A stretch of 64,000 nt of DNA from JACMQX01 sp040385105 (GCA_040385105.1 JAZKHY010000049.1:26631-90630); one strand, 5' to 3'; positions 28,298 to 37,367 are shown, counted from the first letter of the stretch. Program-made: numbers and translations. The notes: generated from the letters alone by a model not told the origin.

Positions 28298-29574
28298 GGC
28301 GCCACCTTGCTGCCGTGGATGTCTGCCTTGTTGCCGCCTTTGACAGCGACGCCGCGCATGGACGGGCGGTCGTAGAAGTCGGCACCCGCGAGGTCGGCCA
28401 CGGTGCCTATGTCCTTGTCGCCCCGGCCGGAGAGGTTGACCAGGATGCTCTGTTCGGGCTTCATGGCCCGGGCCAGCTTCATGGCATAAGCCACGGCATG
28501 GCTGGATTCCAGCGCGGGAATGATGCCTTCGGTGCGGCACAGGTAGTGAAACGCATCCAGCGCTTCCTTGTCGGTGATGCCGACATACTCAGCCCGGCCG
28601 ATGTCCTTGAGCCAGGCATGTTCCGGCCCGACGCCGGGGTAGTCCAGGCCGGCGCTCACGCTGTGTGTTTCGGTGATCTGGCCGTCCTCGTCCTGCAGGA
28701 TGTAGGTGCGGTTGCCATGCAGCACGCCGGGGCTGCCGCGCTGCAGCGATGCGGAATGCCGTCCACTGTCCAGGCCTTCGCCGGCGGCTTCGACGCCGAT
28801 CAGGCGCGTGGATTCGAACGGGATGTAAGGGTGGAAGATGCCCATGGCATTGCTGCCACCGCCCACGCAGGCCACCACAACGTCGGGTTGCCGGCCCTCG
28901 TTCATGTCGGGCATCTGGGTGATGCATTCCTTGCCGATCACGCTCTGGAAGTCGCGCACCATCATCGGGTACGGGTGCGGGCCGGCCACGGTGCCGATGA
29001 TGTAGAAGGTGTTGTCCACATTGGCGACCCAGTCGCGCATGGCCTCGTTGAGCGCGTCCTTGAGTGTCTTGCTGCCGGACTCGACCGGCACCACGGTGGC
29101 TCCCAGCAGGTTCATGCGGTAAACGTTGGGACTCTGGCGCTTGACGTCCTCGCTGCCCATGTAGACCACGCATTCCAGCCCGTAGCGGGCGCAGATGGTG
29201 GCCGTGGCCACGCCGTGCTGGCCGGCGCCGGTCTCGGCAATCACGCGTGGCTTGCCCATGCGGCGCGCCAGCATGGCCTGGCCGATCACGTTGTTGATCT
29301 TGTGCGCGCCGGTGTGGTTCAGGTCTTCACGCTTGAGGTAGATCTGCGCGCCGCCCTGCTCGCGGCTGGTCCGCGCCGCATGGTAGACCGGGGAGGGGCG
29401 GCCGACGAAATGCTTGAGCTCGTAGTGGAATTCAGCGAGGAACTCCGGGTCGTGCTGGTACTTCGCATAGGCGCCCCGCAGTTCGCTGATGGCGTGGGTG
29501 AGGGTTTCGCTGACGAAGCTGCCCCCGTAGTTGCCGAAATGGCCCGCGGCATCGGGCTGGAGATACTGTGACAT
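28294..29574 (-). CDS. trpB: Tryptophan synthase beta subunit
   Basis: PLP enzyme that joins indole and serine to tryptophan. The 426-residue protein has NHTGAHKINN with the PLP-binding Lys92, the phosphate-binding GGGSNAMG loop and the TrpB1-type length. It lies eight bases after trpF and overlaps trpA. No trp leader peptide or attenuator is visible upstream of this trpFBA group; in Burkholderiales the other trp genes are usually elsewhere. A long open frame on the opposite strand is a codon shadow. Confidence 0.97.
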   Translation of the reverse strand: MSQYLQPDAAGHFGNYGGSFVSETLTHAISELRGAYAKYQHDPEFLAEFHYELKHFVGRPSPVYHAARTSREQGGAQIYLKREDLNHTGAHKINNVIGQAMLARRMGKPRVIAETGAGQHGVATATICARYGLECVVYMGSEDVKRQSPNVYRMNLLGATVVPVESGSKTLKDALNEAMRDWVANVDNTFYIIGTVAGPHPYPMMVRDFQSVIGKECITQMPDMNEGRQPDVVVACVGGGSNAMGIFHPYIPFESTRLIGVEAAGEGLDSGRHSASLQRGSPGVLHGNRTYILQDEDGQITETHSVSAGLDYPGVGPEHAWLKDIGRAEYVGITDKEALDAFHYLCRTEGIIPALESSHAVAYAMKLARAMKPEQSILVNLSGRGDKDIGTVADLAGADFYDRPSMRGVAVKGGNKADIHGSKVAP

Positions 29575-29582
29575 GGATGGTT

Positions 29583-30263
29583 TTACGCAAGTGGCCTGTC
29601 GGCGGCACGAACAGCCGCGACAAACCGGTGGATCTTTTCCGCGTCCTTGATGCCTTTGGCAGACTCGACGCCGGAGCTCACGTCAACGGCCAGCGTTTTG
29701 CAGCGCGGCCGTACTTGCACGATGCCATCGGTCACGTTTGCAGGCGTGAGTCCACCAGACAAAACGAGGTGAGAGGGAACGCCTGGAGGAAGCCGTGACC
29801 AATTGAATGCTTTCCCGCCGCCGCCGTATCCGTCGACATGGGCGTCGAGCAGGATGGCCTGGGCACTGGAGTAATCGGAAGCGAATTTTAGCAAGTCAAA
29901 AGGCACCGATTCATCAAGGGGTATGCGGGCCGCGCGCATGAAGGGGCGGGCGCCGTGATTCGTGGCCTCCAGGCACTGCGCAGGCGTTTCGTCCCCGTGG
30001 AACTGGATGACGGCGTTGGCCATGCCTGCGGCGGCTGCCTGTATGGCCGCGCTGCTTTCGTTGACGAACAGCAGTACCGGCGTGACGAAAGGGGGCAGGC
30101 GCCGGGCCAGTTCCGCCGCCCGCGCAGGCGTGATAAAGCGTGGACTTGGCGCATACATGACGAAGCCGACCGCATCGGCCCCGGCTTCCACGGCGGCATC
30201 CACGTCCTGCTCGCGGGTGAGGCCGCAGATCTTGATCCGGGTTCGTGCATGGGGCTGGGTCAT
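29583..30263 (-). CDS. trpF: Phosphoribosylanthranilate isomerase
   Basis: Third step of the tryptophan pathway, an Amadori rearrangement of phosphoribosylanthranilate. The 226-residue TIM barrel shows RIKICGLTREQD with the catalytic Cys13, VQFHGDE, and LLDAHVDGYGGGGKAFNW with the catalytic Asp. The ATG at 30263 overlaps the truA stop; the TTG three codons earlier is not needed. Its position between truA and trpB is the usual Burkholderiales order. Confidence 0.96.
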   Translation of the reverse strand: MTQPHARTRIKICGLTREQDVDAAVEAGADAVGFVMYAPSPRFITPARAAELARRLPPFVTPVLLFVNESSAAIQAAAAGMANAVIQFHGDETPAQCLEATNHGARPFMRAARIPLDESVPFDLLKFASDYSSAQAILLDAHVDGYGGGGKAFNWSRLPPGVPSHLVLSGGLTPANVTDGIVQVRPRCKTLAVDVSSGVESAKGIKDAEKIHRFVAAVRAADRPLA

Positions 30264-31042
30264 GGGAGCCAATCATACGCAGGCGTGCGGTCCGGCAACC
30301 CCCACCTGGCTTCATAGACCGGGCCGAGGAAGTAAAGGCCGTCGGGGGAGAAAGTCGGGGCCGCCGCATCCCGGTCGCGGGCAGCCAGGACTTCGTGCAC
30401 CCAGCCCGCGGGCTGGCTGCCCTGGCCAACGGCGACAAGGCATCCCATGATGTTGCGGATCATGTGATGCAGGAAGGCGTTGGCCTCGAACTCGAATCGC
30501 CAGTAAGGGCCGCGTTGACTGATCTCGAGCCGGGTCAGGGTCTTGACGGGCGATCTGGCCTGGCAGGCCGACGCACGGAAGGAGGTGAAGTCGTGCTCGC
30601 CCAGCAGGTGGCCCGCTGCATTGCGCATGGCCTCGCCGTCCAGGGGCCGGAATGCCCAGCCGACGCGGCCAGCCTCGACGCTTGGCCGCACGGGCGATTG
30701 CAGCAGTACATAGGCATAGCGCCGGGCAATGGCGCTGGCCCGGCTGTGGAATGCGTCAGGGACTGACATGGCCCACTGGATGGCGATGTCGGCCGGCAGG
30801 AAACGGTTGGTGCCTCGTACCCAGGACGACATGTCGCGTTCAAGGGGCGTGTCAAAGTGCACGACCTGCATCAGGCCATGCACGCCCGAATCCGTGCGGC
30901 CGGCACACAGGGTGCTGACAGGCTGCGTCGTGAACTTGCGGAGTGCGTCTTCGAGCTTGTCCTGAATGGTCAGGCCAGAGGACTGGCTTTGCCAGCCCTC
31001 GTAAGCCTGTCCGTTGTAGCTGACGCCCAGTGCCAACCGCAT
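30260..31042 (-). CDS. truA: tRNA pseudouridine(38-40) synthase TruA
   Basis: Converts uridines 38-40 in the anticodon arm of many tRNAs to pseudouridine. The 260-residue protein has CAGRTDSGVHG with the catalytic Asp51, FRASACQARSPVKTL and the C-terminal FLHHMIRNIMG motif. It lies 25 bases downstream of fimV and overlaps trpF by four bases. The fimV-truA-trpF linkage is widely conserved in Beta- and Gammaproteobacteria and supports both neighbours. Confidence 0.97.
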   Translation of the reverse strand: MRLALGVSYNGQAYEGWQSQSSGLTIQDKLEDALRKFTTQPVSTLCAGRTDSGVHGLMQVVHFDTPLERDMSSWVRGTNRFLPADIAIQWAMSVPDAFHSRASAIARRYAYVLLQSPVRPSVEAGRVGWAFRPLDGEAMRNAAGHLLGEHDFTSFRASACQARSPVKTLTRLEISQRGPYWRFEFEANAFLHHMIRNIMGCLVAVGQGSQPAGWVHEVLAARDRDAAAPTFSPDGLYFLGPVYEARWGLPDRTPAYDWLP

Positions 31043-31067
31043 GGTCAGCCCCTCAGGAATCCCGCGG

Positions 31068-33884
31068 TCAGGTCAGCTCCGCGAGGAAGCGTTCCGCCTT
31101 GGCCTTTAGGCTGCCGGAAGCTTCCGCCACGACTTCCTGCACCAGCGCGCGCGCGCCGTCGGTATCGCCAATGCTGCGGAATTCTTCTGCCAGGGCCAGC
31201 TTGGTTTCGAGCGGGTCATCAGAACCGGCAGGTGCTGCCGGCGCTTCAGTCGTTGGCCCCAGGTCAAGCGACAGGGCACCCAGGTCAAATTCGATCATCC
31301 CGGCGTCCGGTGCTGCTGCAGGTGCGGGAGCAGGCCGTGCGACAGGCGCCGGGGCCGGGGCCGGTTCCGGCGTGAAGCTCAGGCTGCTGGCAGACAAGGC
31401 CAGGTCAGGTACCGACAGCTTGACAGTGTCGGTGACCGGCGGCGAAGTCGGCGCCTGCAGCGCAACGGTTGCCGAACCAAAGTCCATGTCGAGCGAAGGC
31501 GGTGCGGAAGGCATGGCCTTCATGGCTACCGTGGGCTCGGACGGCACAGGCGCACTGGCTCGCGCGGGCGCGGGTGACGGGGCAGGGTCATCACCCAGGG
31601 AGAAGTCGAGATCGAGGTCAAGGTCGACGGGCGCTGGCGACTCGGACAGCTCCGGCTGGATGGCCTGGGGAATCGTGCTGGTGGCAAAGCCGGTGCCCAT
31701 CGGCGCATTGGCCGGCGCGCCGGGCCGCGGCGCGGGCTGGCCGCCGGGCTGGTACATCGGGTTGGACGCGTCGAGCTCGCGGCCCAGTTCGCAGATGTGC
31801 TCCCACTCCGGGCCTTCGCCATGGGTCAGGCCAAAAGCCTCGGTCGCGACGACCTCGAACGCCTTGCCGTCCCGGCGCTTGGCATAAATCTCGAGCAGCT
31901 TGCCATGGATGGCCACCCGCGACGGGTTGGTCCGCATGGCTTCCTTGAGGATTTCCTCGGCTTGCAGGTCCCGGCCGTAGGCCAGGTAAACGTCAGCCTC
32001 GGCGACCGGGTCCACATCGCCGGCTGCATCCAGCTGGCTTGGCGAATACACCATGGACGAGCCGGTGGCTCCGCCTTCGTTGGTGTCAATCCGCTGGCCG
32101 CCGCTTGCGCCGAAGAATGAGTCGGGTTGCAGGCGGCTCTCGAGGAACGAGCTGTCGACCTGGGTGGAGCGTCTGCGCTGGCGGACTCTGTAGAAGCCAA
32201 AACCGGCAAGCAGTGCTATCAGCAGCGCAACCGCACCCGGGATGAGCGGGTTTTCCATCAGCTGTTCGACGATGGTCGGCTCAGGCGGCGGGGGCGGGGC
32301 GACCTTGACGGGCGGCCTGGGTGCGGGGGCCGCAGACGCCGGCACCGCTGAAGTGGTGGAGGTTCCAGCGCTGGAGGCGGGCGACGAGGCTGCGCTGGCA
32401 GCAGCCAGCATTGCAGGGGTCGGTGCTGCAGGCGCGGAGGCGGCGCTTGCGGTGGCTGCAGCCGGTACTGCGGCCACAGGCGCGCTCACCGGGGCAGGAG
32501 CAGGTGCAGAGGCTGCAACAATCGCCGGGGCGGGTGCTGCTACAGGTGCCGGCGCAGAAGCGGGCCGGGCTGCAGATGCTGCAGTTGCCGGGGCCGATGC
32601 GGCTGGCCTGGGTGCAGACGCAGCGGTAGCCACAGGCGCCGCTGCCGATGCCACTGGCCTGGGGGCGCTTGCAGCACTGGCCAGGCTTGGTGCTGGGACG
32701 TTGACGCTTGCCCTGGCCGCACTGGATGCGGCTGCCGGCGTGGAGCCTCCGGCGCCGGAAGCGGCGCCGATGCGGCTGAGCTCGCTGATATTCTTGGACA
32801 GTTCTGCCACGCGGGCAGAGGCTTCCTTGGCCTGGCGCTCCTTGGCAATCTTTTCCTCGTTGGCCTTGGCCTGCACTGCGCCCTTGGACAGGGTCAGCTT
32901 GTCGGGTGTTGCGGCCGATGCCTTTTTGTCCTCGACCTTGGCTTGCACCTTGCCGCCCGCTGCGCGGTCAGCGGCTGCAACCTGGGTTGTCGGTGCGCCC
33001 TCGGCCAGCTTGCGGCGGAAATCGTTGAAGTCCTTGCTTTGCGCAACCAGCGTCTGGGTGGCTTCACCTGACGAAATCGCCGAGGCCTGCTCCTCAGTCG
33101 GGATATCGAGAACGGCACCGGCTTTTACACGGTTGATGTTGCCGGCAATGAAGGCGTCAGGATTGGCTCGCAGCAACGCCACGAGCATCTGGTCGAGCGA
33201 GATGCTTGCAGGCTTGTTGGACGCGGCGATCTTGCCCGCAGTGTCTCCGGCCTGCACAGTTACCTTCTTGCCATCGCCAGCTGGCTCCGGGCGGCTGGCC
33301 TGCGCAGGGCGCGGCGCGGCGGGCCTTGCTGCAGCAGGCGCCCGTGCGGACGGGGTTGCAGAAGCGGGCGGCGAAACCGGTGGCAGCGCGGTAGCAGGGG
33401 CGGAGCGAGGCGTCGGCTGGGAAGAAATCTGTGGCGCAGTCGGCGCGGCCATGGGCGACGGCTGGCGCATGGCCGGAGGGTCGAACAGCAGCGTGTAGTC
33501 GCGGACAATGCGCCCTGACGCCCAGTTGGCTTCGAGGATCAGGTCAAGGAAGGGGTCGTTTACCGCACGGTCGCTGGACAGGCGCAGGTACATGCGGCCA
33601 TCGGGCCGGCGCATCAGCGCGATCTGCATGTTGGCGACAGTAAGGTTGTACTCCAGCCCGGCCGCCTTGAAGGCGTCGGGGGAGGCAACACCGGCCTTCA
33701 GGCTGGCGGCTTCCTCGGCATTGATGTCGGGAATGTCGATTTCGGCACGCAGGGGCTCCCCAAGCGCGGACTGGACAGTCAGGCGGCCCAATGCAAGGGC
33801 CTGGGCGTCGAAGCTGGCAACTCCAAGGAGGACTGCAGTGGCAGCTGCCAATGCAGTAGCTTGCCAGCGCTGCGGCTTTCTCAT
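31068..33884 (-). CDS. fimV: FimV-like peptidoglycan-binding polar hub protein
   Basis: A 938-residue inner-membrane protein related to FimV, which organises type IV pili and polar assemblies. In order: a signal peptide (WQATALAAATAVLLGVASF), the FimV N-terminal domain (LGRLTVQSALGEPLRAEID), a LysM-like domain (VTVQAGDTAGKIAA), a coiled region, a very long Ala/Pro/Ser-rich stretch, one membrane helix (PGAVALLIALLAGFGFYRV), a cytoplasmic TPR-like part (AYGRDLQAEEILKEAM) and the conserved C-terminal helix pair (ETKLALAEEFRSIGD). The ATG at 33884 fits the signal peptide; a GTG one codon earlier has better spacing to GGAGG. A start 17 codons earlier is also open. Confidence 0.9.
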   Translation of the reverse strand: MRKPQRWQATALAAATAVLLGVASFDAQALALGRLTVQSALGEPLRAEIDIPDINAEEAASLKAGVASPDAFKAAGLEYNLTVANMQIALMRRPDGRMYLRLSSDRAVNDPFLDLILEANWASGRIVRDYTLLFDPPAMRQPSPMAAPTAPQISSQPTPRSAPATALPPVSPPASATPSARAPAAARPAAPRPAQASRPEPAGDGKKVTVQAGDTAGKIAASNKPASISLDQMLVALLRANPDAFIAGNINRVKAGAVLDIPTEEQASAISSGEATQTLVAQSKDFNDFRRKLAEGAPTTQVAAADRAAGGKVQAKVEDKKASAATPDKLTLSKGAVQAKANEEKIAKERQAKEASARVAELSKNISELSRIGAASGAGGSTPAAASSAARASVNVPAPSLASAASAPRPVASAAAPVATAASAPRPAASAPATAASAARPASAPAPVAAPAPAIVAASAPAPAPVSAPVAAVPAAATASAASAPAAPTPAMLAAASAASSPASSAGTSTTSAVPASAAPAPRPPVKVAPPPPPEPTIVEQLMENPLIPGAVALLIALLAGFGFYRVRQRRRSTQVDSSFLESRLQPDSFFGASGGQRIDTNEGGATGSSMVYSPSQLDAAGDVDPVAEADVYLAYGRDLQAEEILKEAMRTNPSRVAIHGKLLEIYAKRRDGKAFEVVATEAFGLTHGEGPEWEHICELGRELDASNPMYQPGGQPAPRPGAPANAPMGTGFATSTIPQAIQPELSESPAPVDLDLDLDFSLGDDPAPSPAPARASAPVPSEPTVAMKAMPSAPPSLDMDFGSATVALQAPTSPPVTDTVKLSVPDLALSASSLSFTPEPAPAPAPVARPAPAPAAAPDAGMIEFDLGALSLDLGPTTEAPAAPAGSDDPLETKLALAEEFRSIGDTDGARALVQEVVAEASGSLKAKAERFLAELT

Positions 33885-33971
33885 CACTTTTTGAGCCTCC
33901 AATGCTCTGTCAGCAGGCAATATTTTTCTCATCATTCGGACAAACGCCTCGACGCTGAAATCGGAAAAACG

Positions 33972-34000
33972 AACTTAACATCAATGTCTTAGCCTGACAA
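33972..34000 (-). promoter_or_regulatory. Candidate promoter of fimV
   Basis: On the minus strand TTGTCA (33995-34000) is followed after 17 bases by TAAGTT (33972-33977), about 90 bases upstream of the fimV start and just downstream of the hairpin that follows asd. The -35 is good and the -10 weak. The rest of this 240-base gap holds only the hairpin. Confidence 0.35.
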
Positions 34001-34067
34001 GCTGAGACAGGTTTTAACTTTGGGGGATGAGGGTTGGCGAGCAGTTACACCTTCTCCCATGTTGCCA

Positions 34068-34110
34068 AACGACAACGGCCTGTAACTCGTGGTTACAGGC
34101 CGTTGTCGTT
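34068..34110 (-). terminator. Perfect 19-bp hairpin after asd, probable terminator
   Basis: The arms 34068-34086 and 34092-34110 are exact inverse complements of each other (AACGACAACGGCCTGTAAC), with a five-base loop. The hairpin begins 14 bases after the asd stop codon. It lacks a long U-run on the minus strand, so it may act as a terminator with a weak tail, or as a 3'-end stabiliser separating the leu-asd and fimV transcripts. Confidence 0.65.
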
Positions 34111-34124
34111 GTGCCTTGCGGCGA

Positions 34125-35288
34125 TTATGCGTCAAGCAGGATGCGCAACATGCGGCGCAGCGGTTCGGCCGCGCCCCACAGCAACTGGTCGCCGACGGTG
34201 AAGGCGCCAAGATACTCCGGCCCCATGGCGAGCTTGCGGATGCGGCCGACCGGGATGTTCATGGTGCCGGTCACTGCCACCGGTGTCAGGTCCCTGATGG
34301 TGGCCTCACGGGTGTTGGGTACGACCTTGGCCCACGGGTTGTCGGCGGCGATCATGGCCTCCACATCAGCCAGTGGCACATCCTTCTTCAGCTTGAAGGT
34401 CAGGGCCTGGCTGTGGCAGCGCATGGCGCCGATACGCACGCAGAAGCCATCCACAGGCGTTGCGGCAGTACCGAAGGCTGCGCCCTGGCCCAGGATCTTG
34501 TTGGTTTCGGCCCCGGCCTTCCATTCTTCCTTCGAGGTGCCCCAGCCGTCCTCTCCCTGGTTCTTGCCAAGCCCCAGGTCCTTGTCGATCCACGGGATGA
34601 GGCTGCCACCGAGTGGCACCCCGAAATTGGCCGTTTCGTCCGCCCCGAGCGACTGCTGCCGCGCCAGCACCTTGCGGTCGATTTCAAGGATGGCCGACTT
34701 GGGGTCGTCGAGCAGGGCGCGCACTTCAGCGTTGAGCGTGCCGAACTGGGTGAGCAGCTCGCGCATGTGCTGTGCGCCGCCGCCGGAGGCCGCCTGGTAG
34801 GTCATGGAGGTCATCCACTCCACGAGGCCGGCCTTGTACAGCGCGCCCACGCCCATCAGCATGCAGCTGACCGTGCAATTGCCGCCAATCCAGTTCCGGC
34901 CGCCCCTGGCCAGGGAGTTCTTGATGACTTTGAGGTTGACCGGGTCCAGGATGATGATGGCATCGTCCTGCATGCGCAGCGTCGAGGCGGCATCGATCCA
35001 GTGGCCGGTCCAGCCGGCGGCGCGCAGCTTGGGGTAGACCTCGGTGGTGTAGTCGCCGCCCTGGGCCGTGATGATGATGTCGCACTTCTTCAACGCATTG
35101 ATGTCATGCGCATCCTTGAGCGTGGATTCGCTTTTGGCGAATGCCGGCGCCTTGCCGCCCGCATTGGAAGTGGAGAAGAACACCGGCTCGATGAGGCTGA
35201 AGTCGCCTTCAGCCTGCATGCGGTCCATCAGCACGGAACCCACCATTCCGCGCCAGCCTACGAGTCCTACAAGATTGCCTACTTTCAT
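34125..35288 (-). CDS. asd: Aspartate-semialdehyde dehydrogenase
   Basis: Reduces aspartyl phosphate to aspartate semialdehyde, the branch point to lysine, diaminopimelate, threonine and methionine. The 387-residue protein has the N-terminal NADP loop VGLVGWRGMVGS, the catalytic Cys138 in GGNCTVSCMLM and the later RIGAMRCHSQALT substrate-binding region with the His. It belongs to the leuB-asd-fimV-truA gene string. A perfect hairpin follows its stop. No strong ribosome-binding site is seen before the ATG. Confidence 0.97.
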   Translation of the reverse strand: MKVGNLVGLVGWRGMVGSVLMDRMQAEGDFSLIEPVFFSTSNAGGKAPAFAKSESTLKDAHDINALKKCDIIITAQGGDYTTEVYPKLRAAGWTGHWIDAASTLRMQDDAIIILDPVNLKVIKNSLARGGRNWIGGNCTVSCMLMGVGALYKAGLVEWMTSMTYQAASGGGAQHMRELLTQFGTLNAEVRALLDDPKSAILEIDRKVLARQQSLGADETANFGVPLGGSLIPWIDKDLGLGKNQGEDGWGTSKEEWKAGAETNKILGQGAAFGTAATPVDGFCVRIGAMRCHSQALTFKLKKDVPLADVEAMIAADNPWAKVVPNTREATIRDLTPVAVTGTMNIPVGRIRKLAMGPEYLGAFTVGDQLLWGAAEPLRRMLRILLDA

Positions 35289-35345
35289 CGCTATGCCCTT
35301 TCTGGAAATTGATTCGCTTCAAACAGGTTGAAGACTGGTCATTTC

Positions 35346-35387
35346 GCCCGGCTCGTCTGGCCGGGGAGGGCGCGCGACGAACCGGGC
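35346..35387 (-). repeat. Inverted repeat just after leuB
   Basis: Arms of 12 bases (35346-35357 and 35376-35387) pair with one mismatch around an 18-base loop. On the minus strand the structure starts four bases after the leuB stop. There is no U-run, so it may be a weak terminator or an mRNA-stability hairpin within the leuB-asd gap, which otherwise holds nothing recognisable. Confidence 0.4.
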
Positions 35388-35391
35388 TGGA

Positions 35392-36492
35392 TCAGCCTTT
35401 GGTTGTCTTCTTGGTAATGCTGCTCGTCAAGGCAGCCACGACCGCATCACCCATTTCGAGGGTGCCGACCTTGGTGGTGCCAGGAGAGTAAATGTCTGCT
35501 GTGCGCAGGCCGGACGCGAGCACGTCCTTCACCGCAGACTCGATACGGTCGGCGGCTTCGGCCTGGTTGAGTGAAAAGCGTAGCATCATGGCAGCAGACA
35601 ATATTGTAGCCAAAGGATTGGCCACCCCCTTGCCGGCAATGTCGGGGGCGCTTCCGTGACTCGGCTCGTACAGGCCCTGGCTCTTCGAATTCAGGCTGGC
35701 CGAGGGCAGCATGCCAATGGAGCCGGTCAGCATGGCGGCGGCATCGGACAGGATGTCGCCGAACATGTTGCCGGTGACCATCACGTCAAAATTCTTCGGC
35801 GCCTTCACAAGCTGCATCGCGGCGTTGTCCACATACATGTGGTCCAGCGCGACGTCCGGGTATTCCTTGCCGACCTCGGTCATCACGTCCTTCCAGAGCT
35901 GGAAGGTTTCAAGGACGTTGGCCTTGTCAACGCTGGTCACGCGCTTGTTGCGCTTGCGTGCCGCCTGGAAGGCGACATGGCCGATGCGCTCGATTTCAGG
36001 GCGGGTGTAGCGCATGGTGTCGAAGGCTTCCTCGGCACCCGGGAAATGCCCGTCCGGGCTGACGCGGCGGCCGCGCGGCGTGCCGAAGTAGATGTCGCCC
36101 GTGAGCTCGCGGATGATCAGGATGTCCAGGCCCGAGACCAGTTCGCGCTTGAGGCTGGAGGCATCAACCAGCTGCTCATAGCATATGGCCGGGCGGAAGT
36201 TCGCGAACAGGCCCAGGTTCTTGCGCAGCCCGAGGATCGCCTGCTCGGGACGTAGCGGGCGGTCCAGCTTGTCGTACTTCCAGTCACCGACGGCGCCGAA
36301 CAGCACGGCGTCGGCTTCCTTTGCGAGCTTGAGCGTCGCTTCAGGCAGAGGGTGGCCGTGGGCTTCGTAGGCCGCGCCGCCCACCAGCGCGCTTTCCATC
36401 TCGAATTTGAGGTCGAGGACTTCAAGGACCTTGACGGCCTCGGCGACGATTTCGGTGCCGATGCCGTCGCCCGGCAGGACTGCAATTTTCAT
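35392..36492 (-). CDS. leuB: 3-Isopropylmalate dehydrogenase
   Basis: NAD- and Mg-dependent oxidative decarboxylase of leucine synthesis. The 366-residue protein has the N-terminal IAVLPGDGIGTEIV, RELTGDIYFG, and the metal-binding NMFGDILSDAAAMLTGSIGMLPS segment given here only in part (FGDILSDAAAMLTGSIG). The C-terminal EPSHGSAPDIAGKG is the NAD-binding signature. It lies 75 bases downstream of leuD and 103 bases before asd, in a leuCDB order on the minus strand. Confidence 0.97.
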   Translation of the reverse strand: MKIAVLPGDGIGTEIVAEAVKVLEVLDLKFEMESALVGGAAYEAHGHPLPEATLKLAKEADAVLFGAVGDWKYDKLDRPLRPEQAILGLRKNLGLFANFRPAICYEQLVDASSLKRELVSGLDILIIRELTGDIYFGTPRGRRVSPDGHFPGAEEAFDTMRYTRPEIERIGHVAFQAARKRNKRVTSVDKANVLETFQLWKDVMTEVGKEYPDVALDHMYVDNAAMQLVKAPKNFDVMVTGNMFGDILSDAAAMLTGSIGMLPSASLNSKSQGLYEPSHGSAPDIAGKGVANPLATILSAAMMLRFSLNQAEAADRIESAVKDVLASGLRTADIYSPGTTKVGTLEMGDAVVAALTSSITKKTTKG

Positions 36493-36567
36493 GACAAGCT
36501 TCTAAAGAGTTCTGCGCAGGTGCCGCAGATTAATGGAGTGAAGGGTGTAAAACCGGGGCGAGGGGCG

Positions 36568-37218
36568 TCATGCCGCCAGTGTGTGGGCCAGCCAAGGCTT
36601 CGTGGCAAGGCGCTCTGCTTCAAAAGCCCGGATCTTGTCGCTCTGGCGCAGGGTCAGGCCAATATCGTCAAAGCCGTTGATCAGGCAGTACTTGCGGAAG
36701 GCCTGGACGTCGAACGGAATCTCTTCGCCTTGCGGCTTCACGATCACCTGGCGTTCCAGGTCCACCGTCAGCGTGTAGCCGGGGAAGGCCAGGCATTCGT
36801 CGAACAGCTGCGCCACCTGTGCCTCTGGCAGCACGATGGGCAGCAAGCCGTTCTTGAAGCTGTTGTTGAAGAAGATGTCCGCATAGCTCGGCGCGATGAT
36901 GGCGCGAAAGCCATACTGGTCCAGCGCCCACGGCGCATGCTCGCGTGACGAGCCGCAGCCGAAGTTCTTGCGCGCCAGCAGGACAGAGGCGCCTGCATAG
37001 CGCGGCTGGTTCAGCACAAAGTCCGGGTTGGGCTTGCGGCTGGCCGGGTCCTGGCCGGGAAAACCGGGATCGAGGTAACGCCATTCGTCAAACAGGTTCT
37101 GGCCGAAGCCGGTCTTGCGGATCGACTTGAGGAACTGCTTGGGAATGATCGCGTCGGTGTCGACGTTCTCGCGGTCCATCGGGGCCACGAGGCCCTTGTG
37201 CACGGTGAATTGCTGCAT
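36568..37218 (-). CDS. leuD: 3-Isopropylmalate dehydratase small subunit
   Basis: Swivel-domain subunit that pairs with LeuC to isomerise 2- to 3-isopropylmalate. The 216-residue protein shows DTDAIIPKQFLK, FGCGSSREHAPWAL (the substrate-binding loop) and SYADIFFNNSFKNGLLP. The N-terminal HKGLVAPMDRENVDTD is typical. It starts five bases after the stop of the small entericidin-like gene, so it is coupled to leuC across that gene. Confidence 0.97.
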   Translation of the reverse strand: MQQFTVHKGLVAPMDRENVDTDAIIPKQFLKSIRKTGFGQNLFDEWRYLDPGFPGQDPASRKPNPDFVLNQPRYAGASVLLARKNFGCGSSREHAPWALDQYGFRAIIAPSYADIFFNNSFKNGLLPIVLPEAQVAQLFDECLAFPGYTLTVDLERQVIVKPQGEEIPFDVQAFRKYCLINGFDDIGLTLRQSDKIRAFEAERLATKPWLAHTLAA

Positions 37219-37223
37219 CTTGG

Positions 37224-37355
37224 TTACTTCTTCTTGGCCGCGTCTTCAATTGCGCTGCCGGCCTTCTGGATGTCCTGGCCCGCGCCCTTGACGGTGTTGC
37301 AGCCGGCCAGGGCCAGCAGGAGTGCGGCGGCAAACAGGGTAGCGATCGTCTTCAT
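37224..37355 (-). CDS. Entericidin-like small lipoprotein
   Basis: A 43-residue protein inserted between leuC and leuD. The N-terminal Lys and hydrophobic core (KTIATLFAAALLLALAG) end in the lipobox LAGC, so the Cys19 should be lipidated. The rest (CNTVKGAGQDIQKAGSAIED) matches the entericidin A/B pattern, ending in Lys-Lys-Lys. In Escherichia coli the entericidins form an antidote/toxin lipoprotein pair; here only one member is seen. An AAGGAC ribosome-binding site precedes the ATG. The gene is 12 bases after leuC and five bases before leuD, so it must be co-transcribed with them. Confidence 0.85.
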   Translation of the reverse strand: MKTIATLFAAALLLALAGCNTVKGAGQDIQKAGSAIEDAAKKK

Positions 37356-37367
37356 GGTTCAGTCCTT

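Noticed and set aside
28276..29571. Open frame of 431 codons on the plus strand
   Set aside because: Antisense to trpB, which is fully supported by motifs and context.
32242..33498. Ala/Gly-rich open frame on the plus strand
   Set aside because: Complement of the low-complexity part of fimV, not an independent gene.
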